56,842 nt of DNA. Source: Micromonospora okii. Lineage in GTDB: Bacteria; Actinomycetota; Actinomycetes; Mycobacteriales; Micromonosporaceae. Location of the stretch: positions 1 through 56,842 of the forward strand of contig NZ_BBZF01000033.1 of NCBI RefSeq assembly GCF_020884795.1. The letters are read 5' to 3'. Positions 38,962 to 47,453 of the stretch are shown here, piece by piece. The number at the start of each line of letters is the position of its first letter. The first letter of the stretch is position 1. The notes beneath the pieces are model-generated. The model saw nothing but the letters and a program-made list of their open reading frames with translations, was not told the DNA's origin and ran no database searches. A program made the translations under genes and the position numbers.

Positions 38962-39747
38962 GTGACCAGGCCCGTCTCCGCTCGTGCCGCCCGCCTCGAC
39001 CAGGTCTGCGCCGCCGCCGTCGAGGTGGCCCGCGACGCGATCACCGAGGTGGAGCCCTCCGACATCGGCGATCACCTCCAGGTGGTCGCCGAGGGCGACC
39101 GGGTCGTCACCCACTACTTCGAGTGCCGGCTCGCCGGGTACCGGGGCTGGCGCTGGGCCGTCACCGTGACCCGGGTGCCGCGCAGCCGCAAGGTCACGAT
39201 CTGCGAGACGGTCCTGCTGCCCGGCCCCGACGCGCTGCTCGCCCCCGGCTGGCTGCCCTGGCAGGAGCGGGTCGCGCCGGGCGACCTCGGCCCCGGCGAC
39301 CTGCTGCCCACCCCGCCGGACGACGAGCGCCTCGCCCCCGGCTACCTCCTCTCCGACGACCCGGCCGTCGAGGAGACCGCCTGGGAGCTGGGCCTCGGGC
39401 GGCCCCGGGTGCTCTCCCGCGAGGGGCGCGCCGAGACCGCCCAGCGCTGGTACGACGGCGACCACGGCCCGTCCGCGCCGATCTCCACGGCCGCCCCGGC
39501 GGCGGCCCGCTGCGGCACCTGCGGCTTCTACCTGCCGCTGGCCGGCGCGCTGCGGCAGTCCTTCGGCGCCTGCGGCAACTTCTACGCACCCGACGACGGT
39601 CGGGTGGTCAGCGCCGACCACGGCTGCGGCGCGCACTCGGAGACCCTGGTCGAGGCGGCCGACACTCCGGTCGAGGAGCTGCCCACGGTCTACGACGACA
39701 GCGCGGTCGAGGCGATGGCGGTGGATCAGCCGGCGTCGGCCGGCTGA
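38962..39747 (+). CDS. DUF3027 family protein
   Basis: A 261-residue conserved actinobacterial protein: RVVTHYFECRLAGYRGWRWA, RSRKVTICETVLLPG, LLAPGWLPWQERV, and a Cys-rich segment (RCGTCGFYLPL, GACGNFYAPDDG, HGCGAHSE) that could bind a metal. Function is unknown. The GTG at 38962 is preferred; an ATG at 38944 is in frame and also possible. Its 3' end overlaps the convergent DUF2530 gene by 22 nt, an arrangement common in actinobacteria. Confidence 0.9.
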   Translation: MTRPVSARAARLDQVCAAAVEVARDAITEVEPSDIGDHLQVVAEGDRVVTHYFECRLAGYRGWRWAVTVTRVPRSRKVTICETVLLPGPDALLAPGWLPWQERVAPGDLGPGDLLPTPPDDERLAPGYLLSDDPAVEETAWELGLGRPRVLSREGRAETAQRWYDGDHGPSAPISTAAPAAARCGTCGFYLPLAGALRQSFGACGNFYAPDDGRVVSADHGCGAHSETLVEAADTPVEELPTVYDDSAVEAMAVDQPASAG

Positions 39748-40004
39748 CCGGGACGCGTCGCGGCACGGCGGCGACGTCGGTTCGCGTCATGACGCATCAT
39801 CACGGCGAGACCGGGAAAGCCCCACAGGAACCCGGCCAGGCAGGTCCAGAGCCAGTTCTGGTGCCCGTGCTCGGTGAGCCAGTCGCGGAAGAAGACCAGT
39901 AGCGCCAGGCCGGCGACCGCCCACGCGATCAACCCGGCGACCGCGAACGGCACCATCGGCGGGTCGAGCGGCTCGGGCCGCGGCGGGGGTTGCTCCTGTC
40001 GCAC
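39726..40004 (-). CDS. DUF2530 family membrane protein
   Basis: A 92-residue protein with two hydrophobic helices (VPFAVAGLIAWAVAGLALLV and WLWTCLAGFLWGFPGLAVMM) and a basic tail after MRHDANRRRRR. It is a conserved actinobacterial small membrane protein of unknown function. The GTG at 40004 gives the family N-terminus. Confidence 0.85.
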   Translation of the reverse strand: MRQEQPPPRPEPLDPPMVPFAVAGLIAWAVAGLALLVFFRDWLTEHGHQNWLWTCLAGFLWGFPGLAVMMRHDANRRRRRAATRPGQPADAG

Positions 40005-40093
40005 GGGGGCAAGCGTACGCGATCAACTTTCCGAGTAGGCGTGTGATCTGCGACGATGCGCGCGACTGACGGAAGATCACCTGCGAGGACCTG

Positions 40094-41572
40094 ATGGCCA
40101 TTGCGCCGCCGGACAACGGCACACCGCCCGATCCCGCCCACCCCCGTAACGGTTTCGACCGATTCTTCGAGATCACCGCTCGCGGCTCCACGCCCGGCCG
40201 GGAGATTCGGGGCGGTCTGGCGACCTTCTTCACGATGGCGTACATCGTGGTGCTCAACCCGCTGATCCTCGGCGGCGCCGTCGACGGCGACGGCAAGAAA
40301 CTGGCCATCCCCGCGTTGGCCGCCGCGACCGCCCTGGTGGCGGGCGTGATGACGATCCTGATGGGCGTCGTCGGCCGGTTCCCGATCGCGATGGCCGCCG
40401 GCCTCGGCGTGAACGCGCTGGTGGCGTACGAGATCGCCCCGCAGATGACCTGGGCCGACGCGATGGGCCTGGTGGTGATCGAGGGTCTCATCATCGCGGT
40501 CCTGGTGCTGACCGGCCTGCGTACCGCCGTGTTCCGCGCGGTGCCCACCCAGCTCAAGACCGCGATCGGCGTCGGCATCGGCCTCTTCCTCACGATCATC
40601 GGCCTGGTGAACGCGGGCTTCGTGCGCCGCATCCCGGACGCGGCGAACACCACCGTCCCGGTCGGGCTCGGCATCAACGGCGAGATCGTGAGCTGGCCGC
40701 TGCTGGTCTTCGTGGTGGGCCTGCTGGTCACGATCGTGCTGGTGGTCCGCCGGGTGCGGGGCGCGATCCTGATCGGCATCCTCGCCTCGACGGTGCTGGC
40801 GATCGTCGTGGAGGCCGTGGCCCACGTCGGCCCGTCCTTCGTCAACGGCCAGGCCAACCCCAAGGGCTGGGCGCTGAACGTGCCGGAGCTGCCGAAGAAG
40901 CTCGTGGACGTCCCCGACCTGTCGCTGCTGGGCAACTTCAACGTGCTGGACTCCTGGACCCGGGTGGGCTGGCTCGTCCCGCTGATGTTCGTCTTCACGG
41001 TGCTGATCACGGACTTCTTCGACACGATGGGGACGATGGTCGCGATCGGCCAGGAGGGGAGCATGCTCGACGAGCACGGCGTCCCGCCGCGTGCGAAGGA
41101 GATCCTGCTGGTCGACTCGCTCGCCGCGGCGGCGGGCGGCGCGGCGAGCGTCTCCAGCAACACGTCGTACATCGAGAGCGCCGCCGGTGTGGCGGAGGGC
41201 GCCCGGACCGGGGTGGCCAACCTGGTCACCGGCGCCCTGTTCCTGCTGGCGATGTTCCTCGCGCCGCTGTCGCTGGTGGTGCCGTTCGAGGCGGCGTCGA
41301 CGGCGCTGGTGGTGGTCGGCTTCCTGATGATGACCGCCGTGCGGACGATCGACTGGACGGACTACGAGATCGCCATCCCGGCGTTCCTCACCATCGCCCT
41401 GATGCCGTTCACGTACTCGATCTCCAACGGCATCGGCGCGGGGCTCATCACGTTCGTGCTGGTCAAGGTGGCCCGGGGCAAGGCCCGCGAGGTGCATCCC
41501 CTGCTGTACGGGGTGGCCGCGCTCTTCGTCCTCTACTTCCTGCGCGGGCCGATCGAGTCCGTGGTCCTCTAG
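40094..41572 (+). CDS. NCS2 family purine permease (AzgA-like)
   Basis: A 492-residue permease with ~14 membrane segments. Signatures are REIRGGLATFFTMAYIVVLN at the N-terminus, AMAAGLGVNALVAYE, LKTAIGVGIGLFLTIIGLVN, TDFFDTMGTMVAIGQEG and SSNTSYIESAAGVAEGARTG. It imports purine bases (adenine/guanine/hypoxanthine type) using the proton gradient. The ATG at 40094 follows GCGAGGAC. A strong terminator follows at 41594-41623. It is monocistronic. Confidence 0.92.
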   Translation: MAIAPPDNGTPPDPAHPRNGFDRFFEITARGSTPGREIRGGLATFFTMAYIVVLNPLILGGAVDGDGKKLAIPALAAATALVAGVMTILMGVVGRFPIAMAAGLGVNALVAYEIAPQMTWADAMGLVVIEGLIIAVLVLTGLRTAVFRAVPTQLKTAIGVGIGLFLTIIGLVNAGFVRRIPDAANTTVPVGLGINGEIVSWPLLVFVVGLLVTIVLVVRRVRGAILIGILASTVLAIVVEAVAHVGPSFVNGQANPKGWALNVPELPKKLVDVPDLSLLGNFNVLDSWTRVGWLVPLMFVFTVLITDFFDTMGTMVAIGQEGSMLDEHGVPPRAKEILLVDSLAAAAGGAASVSSNTSYIESAAGVAEGARTGVANLVTGALFLLAMFLAPLSLVVPFEAASTALVVVGFLMMTAVRTIDWTDYEIAIPAFLTIALMPFTYSISNGIGAGLITFVLVKVARGKAREVHPLLYGVAALFVLYFLRGPIESVVL

Positions 41573-41593
41573 GGGGCCGACGCCGTGGTCGAC

Positions 41594-41623
41594 GGCCGGG
41601 GTGCCGGATCGGGCACCCCGGCC
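41594..41623 (+). terminator. Terminator after NCS2 permease
   Basis: GGCCGGGGTGCC (41594-41605) pairs perfectly with GGCACCCCGGCC (41612-41623) around a 6-nt loop, 22 nt after the stop. Confidence 0.85.
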
Positions 41624-41681
41624 GTTACGGCCCGTACCGCCGGTGAGCCTGCTCATATCGCATGTCGGTCGACCGGCTAAT

Positions 41682-41696
41682 TAGTTAGGCTAACTA
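41682..41696. promoter_or_regulatory. MarR-type operator overlapping a leaderless -10
   Basis: The perfect palindrome TAGTTAG-G-CTAACTA resembles TTAGTTAG/CTAACTAA-type MarR boxes. The -10 element TAGGCT (41686-41691) lies in its centre, with 7 nt to the MarR start at 41699. Binding would therefore block RNA polymerase directly, giving autorepression. Confidence 0.75.
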
Positions 41697-41698
41697 TC

Positions 41699-42148
41699 GT
41701 GACGGAGCGGACGGTGACGGCGAAACGCGTGCCACCGGCGCAGCTGGCCCCCCAGTTGCGTGATGCGATCACCCGGCTCAACCGGCGGGTCCGACAGGCC
41801 CGACCGGTGGGCGACCTGACGGTCACCCAGCTCTCCGCGCTCACCAGCCTCCGGCTGGCGGGCGCGCTGACGCCCAGGGAACTGGCCGACGTGGAACGGG
41901 TGCAGCCGCCGACGATGACCAGGATCGTCGCGAAGTTGGAGGAGCGTGGCCTCGTGCAGCGCACCCCCCACCCGACCGACGGCCGCCAGGTCATCCTCGC
42001 GGCGACCGAGGGGGGACGGGCCGTGCTCGACCAGTTCGAGCGGGCCCGCGACGAGTGGCTGGCCCACCGGCTGGCCGAACTGCCCGAGGAGGATCGGGAG
42101 ACGCTGCGGCGGGCCGCCGAGGTCCTGCAACGACTCGCCCGTGCCTGA
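41699..42148 (+). CDS. MarR family transcriptional regulator
   Basis: A 149-residue winged-helix protein: dimerisation helix LAPQLRDAITRLNRRVRQ, then the HTH LTPRELADVERVQPPTMTRI and VAKLEERGLVQRTPHPTDGR with the conserved wing DGRQ. It is a homodimeric repressor. The GTG at 41699 is leaderless, placed 2 nt after the operator palindrome. The next gene (42224) is an MFS exporter in the same direction, so drug efflux control is the likely role. Confidence 0.92.
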   Translation: MTERTVTAKRVPPAQLAPQLRDAITRLNRRVRQARPVGDLTVTQLSALTSLRLAGALTPRELADVERVQPPTMTRIVAKLEERGLVQRTPHPTDGRQVILAATEGGRAVLDQFERARDEWLAHRLAELPEEDRETLRRAAEVLQRLARA

Positions 42149-42223
42149 CCGCGCCTGACCGCGTCCGCGCCGTCCGCCGTCCACCGCCGATGAGGCGTAC
42201 GACCGCGAGGAGGCGCAGCCAGG

Positions 42224-43522
42224 GTGCAGGCGAAGTTGAGCACGATGTTCCAGTCACTGCAGGTCCGTAACTACCGGCTCTTCGCATCCGGGCAACTGAT
42301 CAAACTGATCGGCGTCTGGATGATGTTCATCGCCCAGGACTGGCTCGTCCTCGAGCTCTCCGACGACTCGGCCACCGCGCTCGGCGTGGTGACCGCGTTG
42401 CAGTTCGCCCCCGTGCTGCTGCTCACCCTGCCCTCCGGACGGCTCGCCGACCGGTACGACAAGCGCGTGCTGCTCTTCGTCGCGAACGCCTTCTGGACGG
42501 TGCTGGCGTTCGGGATGAGCCTGCTGGTGCTCACCGGCCTGGTCCAGCTCTGGCACGTCTTCGTCTTCGCGGGCCTGCTCGGCGTCGCCAACGCCGTGGA
42601 GACCCCCGTCCGGCAGGCGTTCGTCTCCGAGCTGGTCGGCACCTCGCTGCTGCCCAACGCGCTGTCGCTGAACGCTGCGGTGTTCAACTCGGCCCGCATC
42701 GTCGGCCCGGCCGTGGCCGGCCTGGCCATCGCCGCCGTCGACGTGGGCCCGGTGTTCCTCTTCACCGCCGTCACCTCGCTCGCCCCGCTGGCCAACGTGG
42801 TGCGGATGCGCACCGCCGACCTGTACCGCAAGGACCTCCCGCCGCTCGCCGAGCGGGACTCCGCCAAGGTGGTCGACGGGCTGCGGTACGTCGCCCGCCG
42901 CCCCGACCTGCTGCTGCCGATGGCCGTGATGTCGGTGATCGGGATGAGCCTGTTCAACTTCCAGCTCACCCTCGCCGCGCTGGCCAAGACCGTCTTCAAC
43001 ACCGGGGCCGCCACGTTCGGCCTGTTCAGCGCCGCCCTGGCCGTGGGCGCGCTGGTCGGGGCGCTGGCCGGCACGGGGCGGCGCAGCCGCCCGTCGGTGT
43101 GGCTGGTGCTCGGCGCGGCCATCGGCTGCGCGATCTTCGGCACGCTGGTCGGGCTCGCCCCGGCGTACTGGATGGTGGTGGCGCTGCTGCTGCCCGCCGG
43201 CTTCTTCATGGTCTTCTTCGCCCAGGCCGCGAACCAGCGGGTGCAGCTCGGCACCGACGCCGCCTTCCGGGGGCGGGTGATGGCGCTGTGGGTGCTGGTC
43301 TTCCTCGGCACCAACCCGGTCGGCGCGCCGGTGGTCGGCTGGCTCGCCGAGACCTTCGGCGCCGGCGCGAGCATCTGGATCGGCGGGCTGATCTCGCTGG
43401 CCACCGCCCTGATCGCGCTCGCCTGGCAGCTCCGCCACTCGGGCGCCCGGCTGCGCCTGCGGATGCTCCCGTCCCCCCGCTTCTACGTCTGCGAGAAGGA
43501 AGGGCACCCTGTTAACGCCTGA
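42224..43522 (+). CDS. MFS drug exporter downstream of MarR
   Basis: A 432-residue MFS protein of the EntS-like type: VRNYRLFASGQLIKLIGVWM, LVLELSDDSATALGVVTALQ, PSGRLADRYDKR (motif A) and NAVETPVRQAFVSELVG. Twelve hydrophobic segments are visible. The GTG at 42224 follows GAGGAGG. It is likely co-transcribed with and controlled by the MarR gene 75 nt upstream. The last codons lie in the dispersed GGGGCCC repeat (43509-43549), so the repeat supplies the C-terminus VNA. Confidence 0.9.
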   Translation: MQAKLSTMFQSLQVRNYRLFASGQLIKLIGVWMMFIAQDWLVLELSDDSATALGVVTALQFAPVLLLTLPSGRLADRYDKRVLLFVANAFWTVLAFGMSLLVLTGLVQLWHVFVFAGLLGVANAVETPVRQAFVSELVGTSLLPNALSLNAAVFNSARIVGPAVAGLAIAAVDVGPVFLFTAVTSLAPLANVVRMRTADLYRKDLPPLAERDSAKVVDGLRYVARRPDLLLPMAVMSVIGMSLFNFQLTLAALAKTVFNTGAATFGLFSAALAVGALVGALAGTGRRSRPSVWLVLGAAIGCAIFGTLVGLAPAYWMVVALLLPAGFFMVFFAQAANQRVQLGTDAAFRGRVMALWVLVFLGTNPVGAPVVGWLAETFGAGASIWIGGLISLATALIALAWQLRHSGARLRLRMLPSPRFYVCEKEGHPVNA

Positions 43523-43549
43523 GGTATGGCAGGGGCCCCCTCTTAACAG
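43509..43549. repeat. Dispersed GGGGCCCCC/GTTAAC element, copy 2
   Basis: CTGTTAA (43509-43515) and TTAACAG (43543-43549) form the ends of an imperfect palindrome with AGGGGCCCCC in between. It covers the stop codon of the MFS gene and may also fold as a terminator. Confidence 0.65.
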
Positions 43550-43561
43550 CCGTAACAATCG

Positions 43562-43575
43562 ACATTCACGAATGT
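43562..43575. promoter_or_regulatory. Short palindrome ACATTC-AC-GAATGT
   Basis: Perfect 6-bp arms, 46 nt upstream of the gene at 43622 and about 35 nt upstream of its -10. A candidate operator; the regulator is unknown. Confidence 0.35.
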
Positions 43576-43609
43576 TCGGGAAGTGGTGGCGGTAAGGCGC
43601 GCGGGGGCT

Positions 43610-43615
43610 TAGCGT
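43610..43615 (+). promoter_or_regulatory. Leaderless -10 of the gene at 43622
   Basis: TAGCGT with 6 nt to the GTG at 43622, the same element as at 7415 and 27195. Confidence 0.55.
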
Positions 43616-43621
43616 CGATAC

Positions 43622-44131
43622 GTGGAGGTAGGCCGAGCGATACTCCTTGCCCTGGCTTTCGTCGCCGTCGCGAGCCTGCCGGTCGCCTTCGCGCTGGTCT
43701 TCTGCGCCGACGAGATCATCGACCGGGTCGCCTGCCGGTACGCCGAGTGGCGCGACCACCGCCGGGAACGGCGCACGATCGCCCGGCTCGACCGGGCCGT
43801 CGAGGCCGACTCGTTGACCCGGGGCATCGACCTCACCGAGTTCGACCGGGAGGGCCGCCGCCCGCTGGAGGAGATTGCCGCCGACCTGCGCCGCTTCGGC
43901 GACCAGCGGGTCAACCCCAACGGCCGGCCGGTGGTCTGGCACGCCGCCGTCGTCGACGCGTACGACGCGCACCTGCGGGCCGCGTGCCGCTGCCTCGGCC
44001 TGGCCGAGCACCTCGGCGAGCTGGAGGGCGTGGACCGGCAGATCGAGCGCGTCCGCGTCGAGGGGATGCTGCACGCCGCCGGCCTGACCCTGCCGGCCGC
44101 CCGCGCGCCGCGCCGCCAGCGGCACCGCTGA
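43622..44131 (+). CDS. Membrane-anchored hypothetical protein
   Basis: A 169-residue protein with one N-terminal membrane helix (ILLALAFVAVASLPVAFALV), then a charged helical cytoplasmic domain (YAEWRDHRRERRTIARLDRA, then LEEIAADLRRFGDQRV). A conserved-looking CRCLGLAEHL segment and a basic tail follow. The GTG at 43622 is leaderless. The gene is 10 nt upstream of thpR and probably forms an operon with it. I do not recognise a named family; it resembles conserved actinobacterial proteins of unknown function. Confidence 0.7.
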   Translation: MEVGRAILLALAFVAVASLPVAFALVFCADEIIDRVACRYAEWRDHRRERRTIARLDRAVEADSLTRGIDLTEFDREGRRPLEEIAADLRRFGDQRVNPNGRPVVWHAAVVDAYDAHLRAACRCLGLAEHLGELEGVDRQIERVRVEGMLHAAGLTLPAARAPRRQRHR

Positions 44132-44141
44132 ACGCGGGAAC

Positions 44142-44720
44142 GTGCGGCTCTTCGTCGCGGTCTACCCGCCGCCCGACGCGGTGACCGACCTGGCCGCCGA
44201 GGTGGCCCGCCTCCGCGTCGGTCGGGCGGCGGCGGCCGGCGCAGGAGTCCGGCTCGCCGACCCGGCGAACGCGCACCTCACCCTCGCCTTCCTCGGCGAG
44301 GTCGACGCCGGCCGCCTCGTGGCCGTGGAGAGCGCCCTCGGCCTCGCCGCCGAGACGTTCCGCGCGGGCCGGTCCGGCTCCCCGGCGCTGCGCCTCGGCG
44401 GCGGGGGCAGCTTCGGCCGGGGCCGGTTCACCGTGCTCTGGGTGGACGTGCGGGGCGAGGCCGAGGCGCTGTCCGTGCTGGCCCGGCTGGTCCGCGCCGG
44501 GCTACGTCGGGGTCGGCTGCCGCACGACGAGAAGCCGTTCCGCGCGCACCTGACCATCGCCCGGCCGGGCGACCGGATCGACCCCGCCGACGTGGCCGCC
44601 GACCGGGAGGCCCTGCACGACTACCTGGGGCCGCCGTGGCGGGCCGCCGAGCTGGTGCTGGTCCGCAGCCACCAGGGGCCCCGGCCGACGTACGACCGGC
44701 TGGCGGCCTGGCCGATCTAG
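44142..44720 (+). CDS. thpR: RNA 2',3'-cyclic phosphodiesterase (ThpR)
   Basis: A 192-residue protein of the 2H phosphoesterase superfamily, with the two HxTx motifs HLTLAFLGEV and HLTIARPGD flanking the catalytic cleft. MRLFVAVYPPPDAV is the typical start. It opens 2',3'-cyclic phosphates in RNA, such as those at damaged tRNA ends. The GTG at 44142 gives the conserved N-terminus. It is tightly linked to the membrane protein gene upstream and convergent with sepH. Confidence 0.9.
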   Translation: MRLFVAVYPPPDAVTDLAAEVARLRVGRAAAAGAGVRLADPANAHLTLAFLGEVDAGRLVAVESALGLAAETFRAGRSGSPALRLGGGGSFGRGRFTVLWVDVRGEAEALSVLARLVRAGLRRGRLPHDEKPFRAHLTIARPGDRIDPADVAADREALHDYLGPPWRAAELVLVRSHQGPRPTYDRLAAWPI

Positions 44721-44751
44721 CCGGTCGGGCCGGGTGCGTCGCGTCGGTGGG

Positions 44752-45843
44752 TCAGGAGGACTCGCGGGCCGCCGGGCCGCCGCCGAAGAGCACGTCGTCC
44801 CAGCTCGGCAGCCGCTTGCGCGGCTTGCTGGCGGCCTCGGCCGGCTCGTTCCCGCCACCGGCCGCCGCAGCCGCCGGGCCCGTCCGGCGGGGCCGCAGCA
44901 CCGCCAGCGACGGCACGGCGGGGACCTCCTTCGGCGCGTCCGAGTCGTCGTCGAACGCGGAGCCCTGGCCGCCGCCGAGCAGGGCCGCAGCCCCGCCGCC
45001 GACCGGCCGCTGCCGGGGCGCGTCGGACCCGGCGAGCGCGGCCGGCGTACGCGGCTCGAGGCCCCGCCCGGACGTCGAGCCGAGCGGGCGGTCCAGCGAG
45101 GCGAGCAGGGCGTCCCGCCCGGCGCGGATCGGGTCGCGCCCCGGGCGGCTGTGCTCGCCGGCCGCCGCGGGCAGCCCGTGGCCGCCCCGGCCGGGCTCGA
45201 CGCGCGTCGGGCCGGGCAGCGCGTGGCCGCCCCGCTCCGCCGCCGGCTCCTGGCCGAGGATCGGCGTGGGCCGCTCGGCGCAGAGGTACTGCGCCATGTC
45301 GTCGTGCGGGGTGACGTGCTGCCGGGTCTTGTCGAGATCCCACACCGCCTGCGCGGTGGCCTTGCCCGACGGCCAGGTGGCGATGATCCGCCAGGTGCCG
45401 TCGTCGCGGCGGTACGCGTCCCAGGAGATCTTCTCGGTGTCGATCCCGTGCTGGGCCAGCCGCCCGTTGACCACGTCGGCCAGCGGGGTCGGCTTGTCGG
45501 CGCCCTTGAGTCGGGTGCGCCGCGCGTGCTGGGCGAGCATGGCCCGCTCCTGGAGCACCGGGCCGGCGTAGCGCAGCACCCGGTCGACCGGGACGCCCGC
45601 GACGCGGGCCACGTCCTCGGCGGACTCGCCGGAGCGGATCTTGGCCTGGATGTCGCGTGGGGACAGCGACGGCACCGGGTCGGCGGTGGTCGGCACCACG
45701 GTGAGCGGGGGCGCGCCCGGCTCGCTGTGGAGGGCACCGGCAATCCGCTCGTCGATGGGCAGGGCGAGCAGCCGCCCGACCTCGTCGGCGAGCACCAGCG
45801 CCTGGCCGTCCTCGGAGAGGGCGACGAAGCGTACTGGGCGCAT
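44752..45843 (-). CDS. sepH: Septation protein SepH
   Basis: A 363-residue protein. The N-terminal DUF3071 domain (MRPVRFVALSEDGQALVLAD, LSPRDIQAKIRSGESAEDVA with its HTH-like core, and ISWDAYRRDDGTWRIIATWP) is followed by a long Pro/Gly/Arg-rich disordered region and a conserved C-terminus (RLPSWDDVLFGG). SepH directly stimulates FtsZ assembly in actinobacteria. The ATG at 45843 follows GGAGGC and gives the family start; an upstream in-frame ATG adds 13 unconserved residues. Confidence 0.93.
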   Translation of the reverse strand: MRPVRFVALSEDGQALVLADEVGRLLALPIDERIAGALHSEPGAPPLTVVPTTADPVPSLSPRDIQAKIRSGESAEDVARVAGVPVDRVLRYAGPVLQERAMLAQHARRTRLKGADKPTPLADVVNGRLAQHGIDTEKISWDAYRRDDGTWRIIATWPSGKATAQAVWDLDKTRQHVTPHDDMAQYLCAERPTPILGQEPAAERGGHALPGPTRVEPGRGGHGLPAAAGEHSRPGRDPIRAGRDALLASLDRPLGSTSGRGLEPRTPAALAGSDAPRQRPVGGGAAALLGGGQGSAFDDDSDAPKEVPAVPSLAVLRPRRTGPAAAAAGGGNEPAEAASKPRKRLPSWDDVLFGGGPAARESS

Positions 45844-45979
45844 GAGCGTTGCCTCCGTCCCGCTTCGCTGGCCGAACGCCACGGGTCGGCCACCCGGGCG
45901 TCACACCCCACCGTACGCCCATCCGGCGGCAGGTGGGGGATGTGGCACCCGCATGTCGCGGGTGAGCTGCGAAAATGAT

Positions 45980-46021
45980 CACAGTGCGTGGCCGCCGGTG
46001 CCCCGGCGACCACCCACTGTG
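45980..46021 (-). terminator. Terminator after serC
   Basis: A 19-bp stem with two mismatches: CACAGTGCGTGGCCGCCGG (45980-45998) against 46003-46021, with a 4-nt loop. It begins 7 nt beyond the serC stop codon on the minus strand. Confidence 0.8.
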
Positions 46022-46028
46022 ACTGGTC

Positions 46029-47156
46029 TCAGAGCCGCTCGACCACGTAGTCGATCGAGGCGGTCAGCGCCTCCACGTCGGACGGCTCGACCGCCGGGTA
46101 GAGCGCGACGCGGAGCTGGTTGCGGCCCAGCTTCCGGTACGGCTCGGTGTCGACGATGCCGTTGGCCCGCAGCGCCTTGGCGATCGCGGCGGCGTCCACC
46201 CCGTCGGCGAAGTCGATGGTGGCGACCACGTTGGAGCGCAGCGCCGGGTCGGTGACGAACGGGGTCGCCACGGCGGAGCGCTCCGCCCAGCCGTACACGA
46301 TGCCGGCGCTCTCGGCCGTGCGCTTGGCCGCCCAGGCCAGGCCGCCCTGCTCGTTCATCCAGTCGGTCTGCTCGGCGGCCAGGAAGATGGTGGCCAGCGC
46401 CGGGGTGTTGTACGTCTGCTCCAGCCGCGAGTTGTCGATCGCGGTGACCAGGTCGAGGAAGGCCGGGATGTACCGGCCCGACGCCTTGATCTCGGTGGCC
46501 CGCTCCAGCGCGGCCGGCGACATCAGGGCCAGCCAGAGGCCGCCGTCGGAGGCGAAGCACTTCTGCGGGGCGAAGTAGTAGACGTCGGTCTCGGCCACGT
46601 CCACGGCCAGGCCGCCGGCGGCGGAGGTGGCGTCGACCAGCAGCAGCGCGCCCTCGTCGGCACCGGCCACCCGGCTGATCGGCACGGCGACGCCGGTCGA
46701 GGTCTCGTTCTGCGGGATGCCGTACGCGTCGACGCCGGCCTCGGCCTGGAGCGTCGGCGCGCTGCCCGGCTCGGACTTGCGCACGGTCGGCTCGCCGAGG
46801 AACGGCGCCTGGCTGACCGACTTGGCGAACTTCGCGCCGAACTCGCCGAAGCTGGCGAACTGCGCCCGGTCCCGGATCAGGCCGAACGCGGCGACCTCCC
46901 AGAACGCGGTGGTGCCGCCGTTGCCGAGGATCACCTCGTACCCCTCGGGGAGGGAGTAGAACTCGGCGATGCCCCGACGCAGCCGGGCGACCTGGTCGCG
47001 GACGGTCTTCTGCCGGTGCGAGGTGCCCAGGAAGCCGGTCGCCGCGTCGGCGAGGGCGGAGACCGCCGCCGGACGGACCTTGGACGGGCCGCAGCCGAAC
47101 CGTCCGTCGGCGGGCCTGATGTCGTCGGGAATCCGGATGGTCGGTACGTCAGCCAC
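46029..47156 (-). CDS. serC: Phosphoserine transaminase
   Basis: A 375-residue PLP enzyme of the actinobacterial SerC branch: FGCGPSKVRPAAVSAL, FLGTSHRQ, LGNGGTTAFWEVAAF, LLVDATSAAGGLAVDV (Asp for the pyridine N) and YYFAPQKCFASDGGLW (PLP Lys in PQK). It converts 3-phosphohydroxypyruvate to phosphoserine. The GTG at 47156 matches the family start VADVPTIRIPDDIRPADGRF; GGAAGG lies upstream. It is monocistronic, ending in a strong hairpin. Confidence 0.94.
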   Translation of the reverse strand: MADVPTIRIPDDIRPADGRFGCGPSKVRPAAVSALADAATGFLGTSHRQKTVRDQVARLRRGIAEFYSLPEGYEVILGNGGTTAFWEVAAFGLIRDRAQFASFGEFGAKFAKSVSQAPFLGEPTVRKSEPGSAPTLQAEAGVDAYGIPQNETSTGVAVPISRVAGADEGALLLVDATSAAGGLAVDVAETDVYYFAPQKCFASDGGLWLALMSPAALERATEIKASGRYIPAFLDLVTAIDNSRLEQTYNTPALATIFLAAEQTDWMNEQGGLAWAAKRTAESAGIVYGWAERSAVATPFVTDPALRSNVVATIDFADGVDAAAIAKALRANGIVDTEPYRKLGRNQLRVALYPAVEPSDVEALTASIDYVVERL

Positions 47157-47353
47157 GGTTGTCGAGATCCTTCCGCGTGGGCGAGGGCGGGCCCTGATGC
47201 GGGCACGGACCGACGCCCGCCGCGCGGAACGCGCGGGAGGCCGGGATCCGAGCCCGGTCCGGCGGCACTGCCGAGCCCCCATCCTCGCACCCGGGCCGGC
47301 CCGCGCCGGCGCTGGTCCCACCCCGCGTGCTGAGGCGTGCGCCACACGCAGGC

Positions 47354-47387
47354 GGGGCCCGGCCCGCGAACTCGCGGCCCGGGCCCC
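47354..47387 (-). terminator. Terminator after citrate synthase
   Basis: GGGGCCCGGCCCGCGA (47354-47369) pairs with 47372-47387 with one mismatch and a tight loop. It lies about 70-100 nt beyond the citrate synthase stop, past the two GGGGGCCC repeats. It could also isolate serC from upstream transcription. Confidence 0.7.
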
Positions 47388-47396
47388 GACGGGGTG

Positions 47397-47450
47397 GTTA
47401 GGAGGGGGCCCTTCCTATGCAGAAAGCGTTAACAGGGGGCCCTTCCTTAC
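47397..47450. repeat. Dispersed GGGGGCCCTTCC element, copies 3 and 4
   Basis: Two near-identical units in tandem: GTTAGGAGGGGGCCCTTCCT (from 47397) and GTTAACAGGGGGCCCTTCCT (from 47428) then TAC. They sit directly after the citrate synthase stop codon at 47454. Their position at gene ends matches copy 2. Confidence 0.75.
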
Positions 47451-47453
47451 ACC

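Noticed and set aside
42254..44125. A 623-codon minus-strand frame opposite the MFS exporter and the membrane protein gene.
   Set aside because: Low-complexity shadow translation; MFS motifs read on the plus strand.
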